NCBI GenBank assembly: GCA_913064755.1
Contig: CAJYBQ010000003.1
Location: 1-24,893 of the forward strand
DNA: 24,893 bases
DNA from: an uncultured Alphaproteobacteria bacterium
GTDB lineage: Bacteria; Pseudomonadota; Alphaproteobacteria; Minwuiales; Minwuiaceae
Direction: 5' to 3'
Shown: in pieces, positions 1 to 7,999 of the stretch
Numbering within the stretch: position 1 is the first letter of the stretch
Layout of the letters: every line of letters begins with the position of its first letter
Notes under the pieces: model-generated
Database searches by the model: none
What the model saw: the letters and a program-made list of their open reading frames with translations, nothing else
Told to the model about the DNA's origin: nothing
Position numbers and translations under genes: made by a program

Positions 1-1486
1 ACCGCTTGCCATGCATCAGTTCCTGCCACTGGCGCACCATGCCCATCCACTGGTTGTTGAGGATGAATATCTTCACCGGCAGCTTGTACTGCGCCAGCGT
101 CGACATCTCCTGGATGTTCATCATGATCGACGCCTCGCCGGCGATATCGACCACCAGCTTGTCGGGATGCGCGATCTGCGCGCCCATCGCGGCAGGCAGG
201 CCATAGCCCATGGTGCCGAGACCGCCGGAAGTCATCCAGCGATTGGGGCTTTCGAACTTGAACAGCTGTGCCGCCCACATCTGGTGCTGCCCCACTTCGG
301 TGGTGATGTAGGGGTCGCGGTCCTTGATCTTCTCGTACAGGGCCTCGACAGCGCGCTGCGGCTTGATCAGCTTGTCGGTCTTCTCGTAGCCGAAGCTGTT
401 GCGCGCACGCCAGATGTCGATCTGGCGCCACCAGGGTTCGATCCGCGCGGGGTCGACCTGTCGCGCACCCGCCTTCCAGATGCGGATCATGTCTTCCAGG
501 ATATGCGCCGCGTCACCGATGATCGGCAGGTCGACCCGGATGTTCTTGTTGATGGAACTGGGATCGATGTCGATGTGGATCTTCTTCGAGTTCGGCGAGA
601 ACGCATCCAGCCGACCGGTGACGCGGTCGTCGAACCGCGCCCCGATGCAGATCATCACGTCGCAGTCATGCATCGCCCAGTTGGCTTCGTAGGATCCGTG
701 CATGCCAAGCATGCCGAGGAACTGGCGGTCCGAAGCCGGGTATCCGCCCAGGCCCATCAGCGTGTTGGTGATCGGATACCCGGTCATGCGCACGAACTGG
801 GTCAGCAGCGAGGACGCCTTCGGACCGGCGTTGATGATGCCGCCGCCGGTATAGAAGATGGGGCGTTCGGCATTGGCGATCATTTCCACGGCTTCGCGGA
901 TCTTCTCCAGGTCGCCCTTCACCCGCGGGCGATAGGTCTTGTGGCGGACCTTTTCCGGTGCCGTGTAGTCGGCACGGTTGATCTGGACGTCCTTCGGGAT
1001 GTCGATGACCACGGGGCCGGGTCGGCCATTGGTGGCGACGTAGAAGCCTTCGTGGACCACGCGGGCCAGGTCGGCCGCGTCGCGGACCAGGTAATTGTGC
1101 TTGGTGCAGGGCCGCGTGATGCCGGTGGTGTCGCATTCCTGGAACGCGTCATTGCCGATCATGTGGGTCGCGACCTGCCCGGTCAGGCAGACAACGGGAA
1201 TGGAATCCATCAGCGCGTCGGTCAGGCCGGTGACCGCGTTGGTCGCCCCGGGGCCGGAGGTCACCAGGACAACGCCGGGCTTGCCGGTGGACCGTGCATA
1301 GCCCTCGGCCGCATGCACTGCGCCGCCTTCCTGGCGGACCAGGATGTGGCGAATGGAGTTCTGCTTGAACAGCGCATCATAGATCGGCAGTACAGCGCCG
1401 CCGGGATACCCGAAAATGGTATCTACACCCTGATCGGTCAGTGCCTTGATCAGGATTTCCGCGCCGGTCATCGTATTGTTCGACAT
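1..1486 (-). CDS. ilvB: Acetolactate synthase large (catalytic) subunit, 3' end outside window
   Basis: ThDP-dependent enzyme that condenses two pyruvates (or pyruvate and 2-oxobutyrate) in the first common step of valine, leucine and isoleucine synthesis. The 495 visible codons begin MSNNTMTGAEILIKAL. The catalytic glutamate is E53 in RQEGGAVHAAEGYAR, followed by TSGPGATNAVTGL and, near the edge, LNNQWMGMVRQWQEL. The family is about 570-590 residues, so roughly 80-90 C-terminal residues lie beyond position 1. The start is the ATG at 1486, with a GAGG six bases upstream. The ThDP/Mg motif reads GEAS (E451) instead of the usual GDG/GDA. The regulatory subunit ilvN/ilvH would be expected next, off the window. 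A promoter and a leader of about 220 nt precede it. The paralogue symbol (ilvB or ilvI) cannot be fixed from sequence alone. Confidence 0.95.
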   Translation of the reverse strand, partial: MSNNTMTGAEILIKALTDQGVDTIFGYPGGAVLPIYDALFKQNSIRHILVRQEGGAVHAAEGYARSTGKPGVVLVTSGPGATNAVTGLTDALMDSIPVVCLTGQVATHMIGNDAFQECDTTGITRPCTKHNYLVRDAADLARVVHEGFYVATNGRPGPVVIDIPKDVQINRADYTAPEKVRHKTYRPRVKGDLEKIREAVEMIANAERPIFYTGGGIINAGPKASSLLTQFVRMTGYPITNTLMGLGGYPASDRQFLGMLGMHGSYEANWAMHDCDVMICIGARFDDRVTGRLDAFSPNSKKIHIDIDPSSINKNIRVDLPIIGDAAHILEDMIRIWKAGARQVDPARIEPWWRQIDIWRARNSFGYEKTDKLIKPQRAVEALYEKIKDRDPYITTEVGQHQMWAAQLFKFESPNRWMTSGGLGTMGYGLPAAMGAQIAHPDKLVVDIAGEASIMMNIQEMSTLAQYKLPVKIFILNNQWMGMVRQWQELMHGKR

Positions 1487-1709
1487 GATATGCCTCGTTG
1501 CCTTGTCCACCCCGTCAGATCGGGGCGTTCCACTGGTCGTGTGAGATGATCATTCCTGGTCGTCAGACACGAACAGCCCGTCACGCATGCGAATGCCCGT
1601 CTTCCGGCGGTTTCCGGGCCGCGCGAACCGACCCGAATTCCAGGTCGGAAGGACGGCGGGATTGACAGCCGGGGAAGACAGAACACGCGCGGCGAACCGG
1701 GCGGCGCGA
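1487..1709 (-). promoter_or_regulatory. Long 5' leader of the acetolactate synthase gene
   Basis: This is the untranslated leader between the predicted promoter and the ATG at 1486. Read on the minus strand it holds a stem CCGACC/GGTCGG (1628-1648, loop 9) and a stem CCCCG/CGGGG (1510-1525, loop 6) ending about 23 nt before the start codon. It also holds a 12-codon ORF at 1588-1550 (MRDGLFVSDDQE) with only one Leu, one Val and no Ile. No T-run follows either stem. The layout (promoter, small ORF, hairpins, ilv gene) recalls attenuation, but the lack of branched-chain codon runs argues against the classical mechanism. Confidence 0.35.
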
Positions 1710-1738
1710 AACATAGGCAACGGCTATCCCGTGGTCAA
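1710..1738 (-). promoter_or_regulatory. Sigma70-type promoter for acetolactate synthase
   Basis: On the minus strand TTGACC (1738-1733) and TATGTT (1715-1710) are separated by exactly 17 nt. The -35 matches consensus at 5 of 6 positions and the -10 at 4 of 6. The site overlaps the last codons of miaA, so the ilv gene can be transcribed independently of miaA. Confidence 0.55.
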
Positions 1739-2692
1739 CAGGAATTCGCTTATTTTCGGAAAGGTTTCGGCGAAAACACTTTCTGTTTGTTGCGTGGTCG
1801 GGCGCAAATCAGCAACGATCTGATTTCGAAACCATGTTCCCTGGCGCTTTGCATAGCGCCTGGTGGCCATCTGCGCCGCGGCCTTCGCGGCTTCCAGGCT
1901 TACCTCCCCCGCCAGGAAGGCCATCAGTTCCGGCACGCCGAGCGCCTTCATGGCAGGCAGGTCAGGTGCCAGCGCCCGCGCGCGCAGGGACTTCACCTCC
2001 GCCAGTGCGCCCGCGGCAAGCATCAGGTCGAAGCGGGCATCGCATCGGGCATGGAGGTCGGCGCGCGGGGGATCGAGGACCACGGTGAAGGTCCGGGCGC
2101 GGATCACCGGCTGATCCGGTTCCGCCTGCCAGTCGGACAGGCTGCGCCCCGTTGCCAGCCAGACTTCCCAGGCGCGGACCAGTCGCTGGCTGTCCCCCGG
2201 CTTCAGTCGCGCCGCGGTGGTCGGGTCAACCGCCGCCAGCCGCGCATGCAGTGCCGGGGCACCGGCGTCTGCCAGCACCTGCATCGCCTCGGCGCGGAAT
2301 TCCGGCGCGATGTCGGGGATCGGCGCGAAGCCGCGCAGCAGTGACCGGACGTAGAGGCCGGTTCCACCACACAGCACCGGCACCTGCCCATTGGCCCAGC
2401 ACAGCCGTATCTCCGCCGCCGCGCGGGTCGCCCAGAGGGCGGCGGAAAACGGCTCCGCCGCATCCTGGAAGCCATAGAGGCGATGCGGCGCGCGCTGTTC
2501 CAGCTCGGGTTCGGGGCGGGCCGTCAGGATGTGGAGATCGCGGTAGACCTGCATTGAATCGGTATTGATCACCACGCCGCCCACCGCCGCCGCGATGTCG
2601 GCGGCCAGCGCCGACTTGCCGCTGGCGGTCGGGCCGAGTATCAGCAACAGGGCATCACGCCCCGCCCCGTCTCCGGGCTTGCCGCTGGACAT
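1724..2692 (-). CDS. miaA: tRNA dimethylallyltransferase MiaA
   Basis: Transfers a dimethylallyl group from DMAPP to N6 of A37 in tRNAs reading UNN codons, the first step to ms2i6A. From the chosen start the protein is 322 residues (E. coli MiaA is 316). It has the P-loop GPTASGKS at 20-27, NTDSMQVYR with the catalytic-type D45, GGTGLYVRSLL at 109-119, and the C-terminal RRYAKRQGTWFRNQ. The reading frame stays open to a TTG at 2740, but that start and the ATG at 2719 would run into serB. The ATG at 2692 puts the P-loop at the usual distance from the N-terminus and leaves 19 bp to the divergent serB start. No good Shine-Dalgarno is visible at any candidate, so the start is tentative. Confidence 0.95.
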   Translation of the reverse strand: MSSGKPGDGAGRDALLLILGPTASGKSALAADIAAAVGGVVINTDSMQVYRDLHILTARPEPELEQRAPHRLYGFQDAAEPFSAALWATRAAAEIRLCWANGQVPVLCGGTGLYVRSLLRGFAPIPDIAPEFRAEAMQVLADAGAPALHARLAAVDPTTAARLKPGDSQRLVRAWEVWLATGRSLSDWQAEPDQPVIRARTFTVVLDPPRADLHARCDARFDLMLAAGALAEVKSLRARALAPDLPAMKALGVPELMAFLAGEVSLEAAKAAAQMATRRYAKRQGTWFRNQIVADLRPTTQQTESVFAETFPKISEFLLTTG

Positions 2693-2711
2693 ATCTGTAA
2701 GGGAACCGACC

Positions 2712-3620
2712 ATGGACATGGTTCTGACGCTGGTGGGCAATGCCCGTCAACCGCTGACCGACGAACTGACCCGGACCATCAGGGCCGTCGTGGACAATCC
2801 GGGCCCGTTGACCAGGCTTGGCCCCGACGCGGCGGAGTTCACGCTGTCGCTGCGCCCTGCCGATATTTCCGAGGTGGAGGCGCGCGCGGTCGACGCGCTG
2901 GATGGCGCCCCGGTGGACCTGGCGCTGACCCCTGCAAGAAACCGGCGGAAGCGGCTGCTGATCGCCGACATGGACTCCACGATGATCACCGTGGAATGCA
3001 TCGACGAACTGGCCGACTTCGCCGGCGTCCGCGATGCGGTGTCTGGCATCACGGAACGCGCCATGCGTGGCGAGATCGATTTCGAGGGCGCGCTGCTGGA
3101 ACGGGTCGGGCTGATGCAGGGCCTGGCCGAAGGCGTGCTGCAACAGGCATTCGACACGCGCGTGCAGCTGACGGGTGGCGCCAGGACGCTGCTGGCCACC
3201 ATGAAGGCGGGCGGTGCACATGCCGCGCTCGTGTCCGGCGGCTTCACCTTCTTCACCGAGCGGGTGGCCCGGCTTGCCGGGTTCGACGAGCATCATGCGA
3301 ACACCCTGCTGTTTGCCGACGGCGTGCTGACCGGCGACGTGGCCCGCCCGATCCTGGGACAGCAGGCAAAGCTGGATCAGCTCAACCGCATCACCGAGGC
3401 CCTGGGCATCGGGCTGGACGACGCGCTGGCGGTGGGCGACGGGGCCAACGACCTGGCCATGATCCAGGCCTCCGGCCTGGGTGTCGCGTTCCATGCCAAA
3501 CCGGTGACGGCCAATGCCGCCGGCGCCCGCGTGGTGCATGGCGACCTGACGACATTGCTTTACTATCAGGGGATTCCGTTCAGCGACTGGACGGTGGTGG
3601 GGGAGGAACAACGCCAATGA
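2712..3620 (+). CDS. serB: Phosphoserine phosphatase SerB
   Basis: HAD-superfamily enzyme that dephosphorylates O-phosphoserine, the last step of serine synthesis. 302 residues. An N-terminal ACT-like regulatory region spans about 1-75. The HAD motifs follow in order: DMDST at 86-90 (nucleophile D86, acid D88), SGG at 175-177, K220, and GDGAND at 242-247. The frame is open upstream to 2565, but the ATG at 2712 has AAGGGA seven bases before it and begins MDMVLTLVGN as the family does. An ATG two codons later is also possible. The stop overlaps the start of the crotonase gene (ATGA), so the two are probably translated together. Confidence 0.96.
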   Translation: MDMVLTLVGNARQPLTDELTRTIRAVVDNPGPLTRLGPDAAEFTLSLRPADISEVEARAVDALDGAPVDLALTPARNRRKRLLIADMDSTMITVECIDELADFAGVRDAVSGITERAMRGEIDFEGALLERVGLMQGLAEGVLQQAFDTRVQLTGGARTLLATMKAGGAHAALVSGGFTFFTERVARLAGFDEHHANTLLFADGVLTGDVARPILGQQAKLDQLNRITEALGIGLDDALAVGDGANDLAMIQASGLGVAFHAKPVTANAAGARVVHGDLTTLLYYQGIPFSDWTVVGEEQRQ

Positions 3621-4402
3621 CCGAGAACAGCGAACGCGTCACCTACAGGGTCGAGGACCGGGTGGCGGTGCTGACGATGCAGCATCCGCCGGTCAATGCC
3701 GTGGACATGGTGCAGATTGCAGCAATCCATGCCGGGATCCGCCGCGCCGACGCGGACCCGGATGTTGGCGCAATCGTGATCACCAGCGCCGTGGACGGCT
3801 ACTTCTGCGCCGGCATGGACCTGAAGATGGTGCAGCAGGGCGGCGTCGCGGCGTTCAGGCGGTTCCTGGAAACCTTCTACCTGGACACGCTGGACCTGCA
3901 GCACCGGCTGACCAAGCCGACGATCACCGCCATCAACGGCACCGCGCTCGGCGCCGGCATGACGCTTTCGATCACCTGCGACGTGGCCGTGGTCGCCGAT
4001 GACGCCCGGCTCGGCTATCCGGAGATCAATGTCGGCGTGCTGCCCGCGATCCATTTCGCGCACCTGCCCCGCATCGCCGGGCGACACAGGGCGTTCGAAC
4101 ACCTGTTCACCGGCGATCCCCTGCCCCCGGAGACGGCGCGGGAACTGGGTCTGGTCAACCACGTGGTGCCCCTGGCCGACGTGCTGCCCCGCGCCATGGA
4201 ACTGGGACGGAAGTTCGCCTCCAAGTCCCCGGCGATCATGGCCATCGGTCGCCGTGCCTTCAGCCGGGCCAACGATCTGGACTATCGCCGGGACGTCGGC
4301 AACCAGGTGGAAATGATGTGTGCGCTGATGGCGACGGAGGACGCCAGGGAGGGGCTGAACGCCTTCGCGGAAAAGCGCAAACCCGTGTGGACCGGAAAAT
4401 AG
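3617..4402 (+). CDS. Enoyl-CoA hydratase/isomerase (crotonase) family protein
   Basis: 261 residues. The start ATG overlaps the serB stop and has GGAGGAA about nine bases upstream, inside serB. The oxyanion-hole signatures are present: CAGMDL around A65-G66, and LGAG at 111-114. The glutamate matching rat hydratase E164 is E136 in GYPEINVGVLP. At the place of E144 (GGGCELAM in rat) there is T116 in GAGMTLSITCD, so the second acid of a classical hydratase is missing. Crotonases with a single acid are often isomerases, hydrolases or decarboxylases, so hydratase activity should not be assumed. The substrate is unknown. Pairing with serB looks like operon organisation only, with no obvious metabolic link. 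Confidence 0.9.
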   Translation: MTENSERVTYRVEDRVAVLTMQHPPVNAVDMVQIAAIHAGIRRADADPDVGAIVITSAVDGYFCAGMDLKMVQQGGVAAFRRFLETFYLDTLDLQHRLTKPTITAINGTALGAGMTLSITCDVAVVADDARLGYPEINVGVLPAIHFAHLPRIAGRHRAFEHLFTGDPLPPETARELGLVNHVVPLADVLPRAMELGRKFASKSPAIMAIGRRAFSRANDLDYRRDVGNQVEMMCALMATEDAREGLNAFAEKRKPVWTGK

Positions 4403-4404
4403 GC

Positions 4405-4431
4405 CCGGGCACTCTCGTGCCGGATTTTGTT
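4405..4431 (+). terminator. Rho-independent terminator after the crotonase gene
   Basis: The stem CC-G-GGCAC / GTGCC-GG has seven pairs, one bulged G, and the tetraloop TCTC. It begins three bases after the stop codon and is followed by ATTTTGTT. It separates serB-crotonase from the ABC transporter operon. Confidence 0.6.
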
Positions 4432-4445
4432 GCCAGGTCAAGAAA

Positions 4446-4506
4446 CTTGTTGTCTGGACAAGCCACGGTGTTTCTCGCAGTCTTCTCCCAGAACTGGAAA
4501 ACCAGT
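4446..4506. promoter_or_regulatory. Two inverted repeats upstream of the ABC transporter operon
   Basis: The 150-bp gap before the binding-protein gene holds CTTGT-N7-ACAAG (4446-4462) and ACTGG-AAAA-CCAGT (4493-4506). Either could be an operator for a dimeric regulator. I could not find a convincing -35/-10 pair here, so the promoter itself is not called. Confidence 0.25.
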
Positions 4507-4553
4507 CGGTTACTGCTGTCTGACAGGGCGGCGCACATGGGAGGAAGAAAGCA

Positions 4554-6104
4554 ATGCTCAAATCGGGTATGGAGAGGCGTGCCGGGCGCGTCCTGACTGC
4601 AACGGCCGCTATCGCGCTAGCCGCCGCATTGACCGTCGGCACGGCGCATGCGGCATCGCACAGCGGTGCCAAGGACGGCGGCACACTGACCGTCGGCGTC
4701 GAAACCGATGCGCGCGGCTTCGATGCCGTCAAGGGCGGCGTGCTGGGTATCCGCGCCGGTACCGTGTCCCTGGCCGTGCATGACACGCTGCTGAAATTCA
4801 ACAACGACACGAAGAAGTTCGAACCGAACCTGGCAACGTCCTGGGAAGAGGCCGCGGACCACAAGAGCTGGACCCTGAAGCTGCGCAAGGACGTGAAGTT
4901 CCATGATGGAACCGCGTTCACGGCCAAGGATGTCGCGGATCATTTCAACCGCATCCTGGACCCGGCCAACAAGTCGCGCAGCCGGTCGTTCATCACGGCG
5001 ATCACCGGTGTCGAGGCGCTGGACGATCACACCGTGCGCTTCAACCTGGCGCATCCGTGGCTGCCGCTGCTGGGCAACCTGGCCGCACCGAGCATGATCG
5101 GCCTGATCCCGTCGAGCGCCAATGTCGCCGCGGACAAGCAGAACCGTGAACCGATCGGCACCGGCCCCTACATCTTCGACAACTGGGCCGGTGGTGACCG
5201 CATCACAGTCAAGAAGAACCCGAACTACTGGAACAAGGGCGTGGCGCATGTGGACGAGATCGTGTTCCGCATCCTGCCCGACACCCAGGCACGTTTCGCC
5301 AGCCTGCGCTCGGGCGAGATCGACCTGATCTGGACCGACCGCGGCAGTTCCATCGTCGAGGCACAGAAGGATCCGAAGCTGGTCACCGTCGTGCGTGACG
5401 GCAAGGGCGCGGCGATCACCTTCATCAATGCCTCCAAGCCGCCGCTGGATGACGCCCGCGTGCGCCAGGCGATGTCCCATGCCTGGAACCAGACGGCGAT
5501 CCTGAAGGTGACCTGGAAGGACACCCGTCCGTTCGCCGAACATCCCCTTGGCACCGATTCCAAGTGCGATGCGGGCTATCGCCACTATGACCCGGCGAAG
5601 GCAAAGGCCCTGCTGGCCGATTACGGCAAGCCGGTGAAGATCAACATGATCCACACGACCACCCCGCGCGGGCGTGAGTTCGGCGAGATCTACCAGCAGC
5701 TGCTGAAGCAGGTCGGCATCGAACTGGAACTGATCCCCGTCGATCAGAACACGCTGGTGAAGAAGGTCTTCACCAACGACTACATGGTGTCCGGCTGGCG
5801 CATCGGCGATGCCGACGACGTGGGTCCGCAGACCTTCGCGCTGTCCTATTCCAAGAGCAGCTACAACCTCAGCCGCCTGAAGCAGGACGCCATGGACAAG
5901 GTCGCCTTCGCCATGCGTACCGCGGTCGATCCGGAAACGCGCGAGAAGTACCATTGCGACCTGATGCGGATGGTCAATGACCAGGGCAACATGCAGTACC
6001 GTGGTGGCAATCGCTACTACGCGTTCCATGGCACCAATACCCACAACATCAGCATCGATGGCCTGGGTGTGGTTCGCGTGTCCGGCGCATGGAAGGATCA
6101 GTGA
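4554..6104 (+). CDS. ABC transporter substrate-binding protein, family 5 (peptide/nickel/opine type)
   Basis: Periplasmic receptor of a Dpp/Opp-type importer, 516 residues. The N-terminus has basic residues (ERRAGR), a hydrophobic core (about 14-30) and a signal peptidase I site AHA at 31-33. The mature part starts with the family pattern GGTLTVGVETDARGFD and continues with LATSWEEAADHKSWTLKLRKDVKFHDG (written here in two known blocks: LATSWEEA and VKFHDG) and GTGPYIFDNW. A strong GGAGGAAG lies seven bases before the ATG. It is first in a five-gene importer operon. A stem-loop follows its stop codon. The ligand (peptide, opine, glutathione or other) cannot be read from sequence; no neighbouring catabolic gene points to it. 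Confidence 0.93.
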   Translation: MLKSGMERRAGRVLTATAAIALAAALTVGTAHAASHSGAKDGGTLTVGVETDARGFDAVKGGVLGIRAGTVSLAVHDTLLKFNNDTKKFEPNLATSWEEAADHKSWTLKLRKDVKFHDGTAFTAKDVADHFNRILDPANKSRSRSFITAITGVEALDDHTVRFNLAHPWLPLLGNLAAPSMIGLIPSSANVAADKQNREPIGTGPYIFDNWAGGDRITVKKNPNYWNKGVAHVDEIVFRILPDTQARFASLRSGEIDLIWTDRGSSIVEAQKDPKLVTVVRDGKGAAITFINASKPPLDDARVRQAMSHAWNQTAILKVTWKDTRPFAEHPLGTDSKCDAGYRHYDPAKAKALLADYGKPVKINMIHTTTPRGREFGEIYQQLLKQVGIELELIPVDQNTLVKKVFTNDYMVSGWRIGDADDVGPQTFALSYSKSSYNLSRLKQDAMDKVAFAMRTAVDPETREKYHCDLMRMVNDQGNMQYRGGNRYYAFHGTNTHNISIDGLGVVRVSGAWKDQ

Positions 6105-6107
6105 TCG

Positions 6108-6132
6108 GCAGATCGTTCAACTGACAATCTGC
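6108..6132 (+). other. Stem-loop between the binding-protein and permease genes
   Basis: GCAGAT (6108-6113) pairs with ATCTGC (6127-6132), with inner TCA/TGA pairs possible in the 13-nt loop. It lies in the only real gap of the operon (6105-6145) and has no T-run. Such intercistronic hairpins commonly protect the upstream message, giving more binding protein than membrane components. Confidence 0.45.
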
Positions 6133-6145
6133 AGAGATATCTGAC

Positions 6146-7099
6146 ATGCGTTACGTACTGAAACGGGTACGGAGACTGATCGTGGTGGTCTTCGCCGTCA
6201 CCCTGTTCACGTTCCTGCTGGTCAACGTGCTGCCTGGTGATGTCGCCTATGACATTGCCGGGCAGGACGCGTCCGAGGAAGAGGTGCAGGCAATCCGTGC
6301 CGACCTCGGCCTCGACCGACCGGTGATGATCCGATACGTCGAATGGCTGGGTGATTTCGTCCAGGGTGACTGGGGGCGGTCGTTCCGCACCGACGAACCG
6401 GTGGCGGAGGCCATCTGGTCGCGGTTCCCCGTGTCGCTGGAACTCATGGTGGTGGCCCAGGTCTTCGCCCTGATCCTCGCGGTGCCCTTCGGCATATTCG
6501 CCGCCTACCGGGCAGGCCGGACGGTGGACCGCACCATCGCGACGGCCGGTTTCATGTCGCTGTCCATCCCGTCGTTCATGGCCGCGATATTGCTCATCCT
6601 GGTGGTGTCGCTGAACCTCGGCTGGCTGCCCACGTCGGAATACGAGCCGCTGTCGGAGGGGCTTTGGGCCAACCTGCGGGCCTTCATCCTGCCGGCACTG
6701 GCGATTGCCCTGTCGGAATGGGTCGTGCTGATGCGGGTGCTGCGGGCCGACCTGATCGGCGTGCTGCAACAGGATTACATCTCCCTTGCCCGCGCCAAGG
6801 GACTGCCGGTCTGGCACGTCATCCTGCGCCACGCGCTGAAACCCGCCTCCTTCTCGATGATCACCATCCTGGGTCTGCAGATCGGCACGCTGATCGGCGG
6901 TTCCATCATCATCGAATCCATCTTCGCCCTGCCCGGTGTCGGTCGCCTGCTGATCAACGCGATCTATGCCCGTGACTTCATCGTCGTTCAGGGTGTCGTT
7001 GTCTTCATCGCCTTTGCCTATGTGCTGGTGAACTTCATCGTGGACCTGCTCTACGCCGTGCTGGACCCGCGCATCAGGACGGAGCGTTCCGATGGCTGA
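6146..7099 (+). CDS. ABC transporter permease, DppB type
   Basis: Inner-membrane subunit, 317 residues. It begins with the DppB-type N-terminal segment MRYVLKRVRRLIVVVFAVTL and the periplasmic marker NVLPGD at 27-32. Further hydrophobic segments lie at about 98-120, 132-157, 180-197 and 235-300. The cytoplasmic EAA loop that docks the ATPases is at about 210-232 (DYISLARAKGLPVWHVILRH). Its last codons overlap the next permease start by 8 bp, indicating translational coupling. The Shine-Dalgarno is weak. Confidence 0.94.
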   Translation: MRYVLKRVRRLIVVVFAVTLFTFLLVNVLPGDVAYDIAGQDASEEEVQAIRADLGLDRPVMIRYVEWLGDFVQGDWGRSFRTDEPVAEAIWSRFPVSLELMVVAQVFALILAVPFGIFAAYRAGRTVDRTIATAGFMSLSIPSFMAAILLILVVSLNLGWLPTSEYEPLSEGLWANLRAFILPALAIALSEWVVLMRVLRADLIGVLQQDYISLARAKGLPVWHVILRHALKPASFSMITILGLQIGTLIGGSIIIESIFALPGVGRLLINAIYARDFIVVQGVVVFIAFAYVLVNFIVDLLYAVLDPRIRTERSDG

Positions 7100-7997
7100 T
7101 CCCACAACCAACCGTCCGCTGCATCCGGCGCGACCGACCCTGTCGCGCTTTCGCCGCATGCGCCCGACAACCGGAAAGTCCGGCCAGTTCGGGCTGGCAT
7201 TCTGGCTGCCGCTGGCATGGCTGATCCTGATCACCTTCTGCGCCATCTTCGCGCCGTGGATCGGTATCCAGGACCCGGATTCGCTGGATTTCATCAACCT
7301 GCAGGCGGAACCGAACGACGCCCATCTGCTGGGGACCGACCACCTGGGTCGCGACGTGCTGGCCCGCGTGGTCTACGGTGCGCGGGTATCGCTGGTCGTC
7401 GGCTTCTGCGCCCCCGTTGTCGGCATGTTGCTGGGTCTGCCCATCGGCATGATCGCGGGCTATTTCGGTGGTCGGATCGACGGCTTCATCGTCGGCTCCA
7501 TCGACACCTTCCTGGCCGTGCCCGGTCTAGTCCTGCTGCTGCTGTTCTCCCTCATCTTCGGCGGCAGCCTGCTTGTCGTGACCGTCAGCCTCGGCCTGTT
7601 GTTCATCCCCATATTCGCCCGTATCAGCCGGGCAGCGACGCTCAGTTTCAAATCGTCGGAATTCGTGCTCGCCGCCCGCACCATCGGGGCGGGTGACTTC
7701 AACATCCTGCTGCGCGAACTGCTGCCCAACGTCGTCCTGCCGGTGCTTGCCTTCGGCCTCGTCGCCGTCGCCAGCGCCATCGTGGTGGAGGGCGCGTTGA
7801 GCTTCCTCGGCCTGTCCGTGCCTGCCCCGCACCCAAGCTGGGGCGGCATGATCGCGGGCGGTCGCGAACACCTGGAGGAATCCCCCCATATCAGTGTCTT
7901 TCCGGCGATCGTCATGTTCCTGACCGTGCTGTCCTTCAACCTGGTGGGCGACACCCTGCGCAGCCGCTTTGCCGATGTGCGGGAGGCAGCGATCTGA
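7092..7997 (+). CDS. ABC transporter permease, DppC type
   Basis: Second membrane subunit, 301 residues. A cytoplasmic basic N-terminus of about 30 residues precedes the first membrane segment (33-56). The DppC signature HLLGTDHLGRDVLARVVYGA spans 78-97. The EAA-type loop EFVLAARTIGAGDFNILLRE lies near 195-214. The C-terminus has the usual GGMIAGGREHLEESPH stretch and FNLVGDTLRSRFADVR. Start overlaps the upstream permease, and the ATPase gene follows after two bases. Confidence 0.95.
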   Translation: MADPTTNRPLHPARPTLSRFRRMRPTTGKSGQFGLAFWLPLAWLILITFCAIFAPWIGIQDPDSLDFINLQAEPNDAHLLGTDHLGRDVLARVVYGARVSLVVGFCAPVVGMLLGLPIGMIAGYFGGRIDGFIVGSIDTFLAVPGLVLLLLFSLIFGGSLLVVTVSLGLLFIPIFARISRAATLSFKSSEFVLAARTIGAGDFNILLRELLPNVVLPVLAFGLVAVASAIVVEGALSFLGLSVPAPHPSWGGMIAGGREHLEESPHISVFPAIVMFLTVLSFNLVGDTLRSRFADVREAAI

Positions 7998-7999
7998 TC

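Noticed and set aside
7..40. Twin-arginine signal in the ABC binding protein (this entry concerns 4554-4653)
   Set aside because: ERRAGRVL lacks the Phe and Lys of the Tat consensus. An ordinary Sec signal with an AHA cleavage site explains the N-terminus.
11..1549. Long plus-strand open frame opposite the acetolactate synthase gene
   Set aside because: It is the antisense shadow of a clear ilvB frame. The composition is Asp/His/Arg-rich with no recognisable domain.
1468..1686. 72-codon minus-strand ORF in the ilv leader
   Set aside because: It overlaps the ilvB start in another frame, has no ribosome site and no domain. I treat the region as leader.
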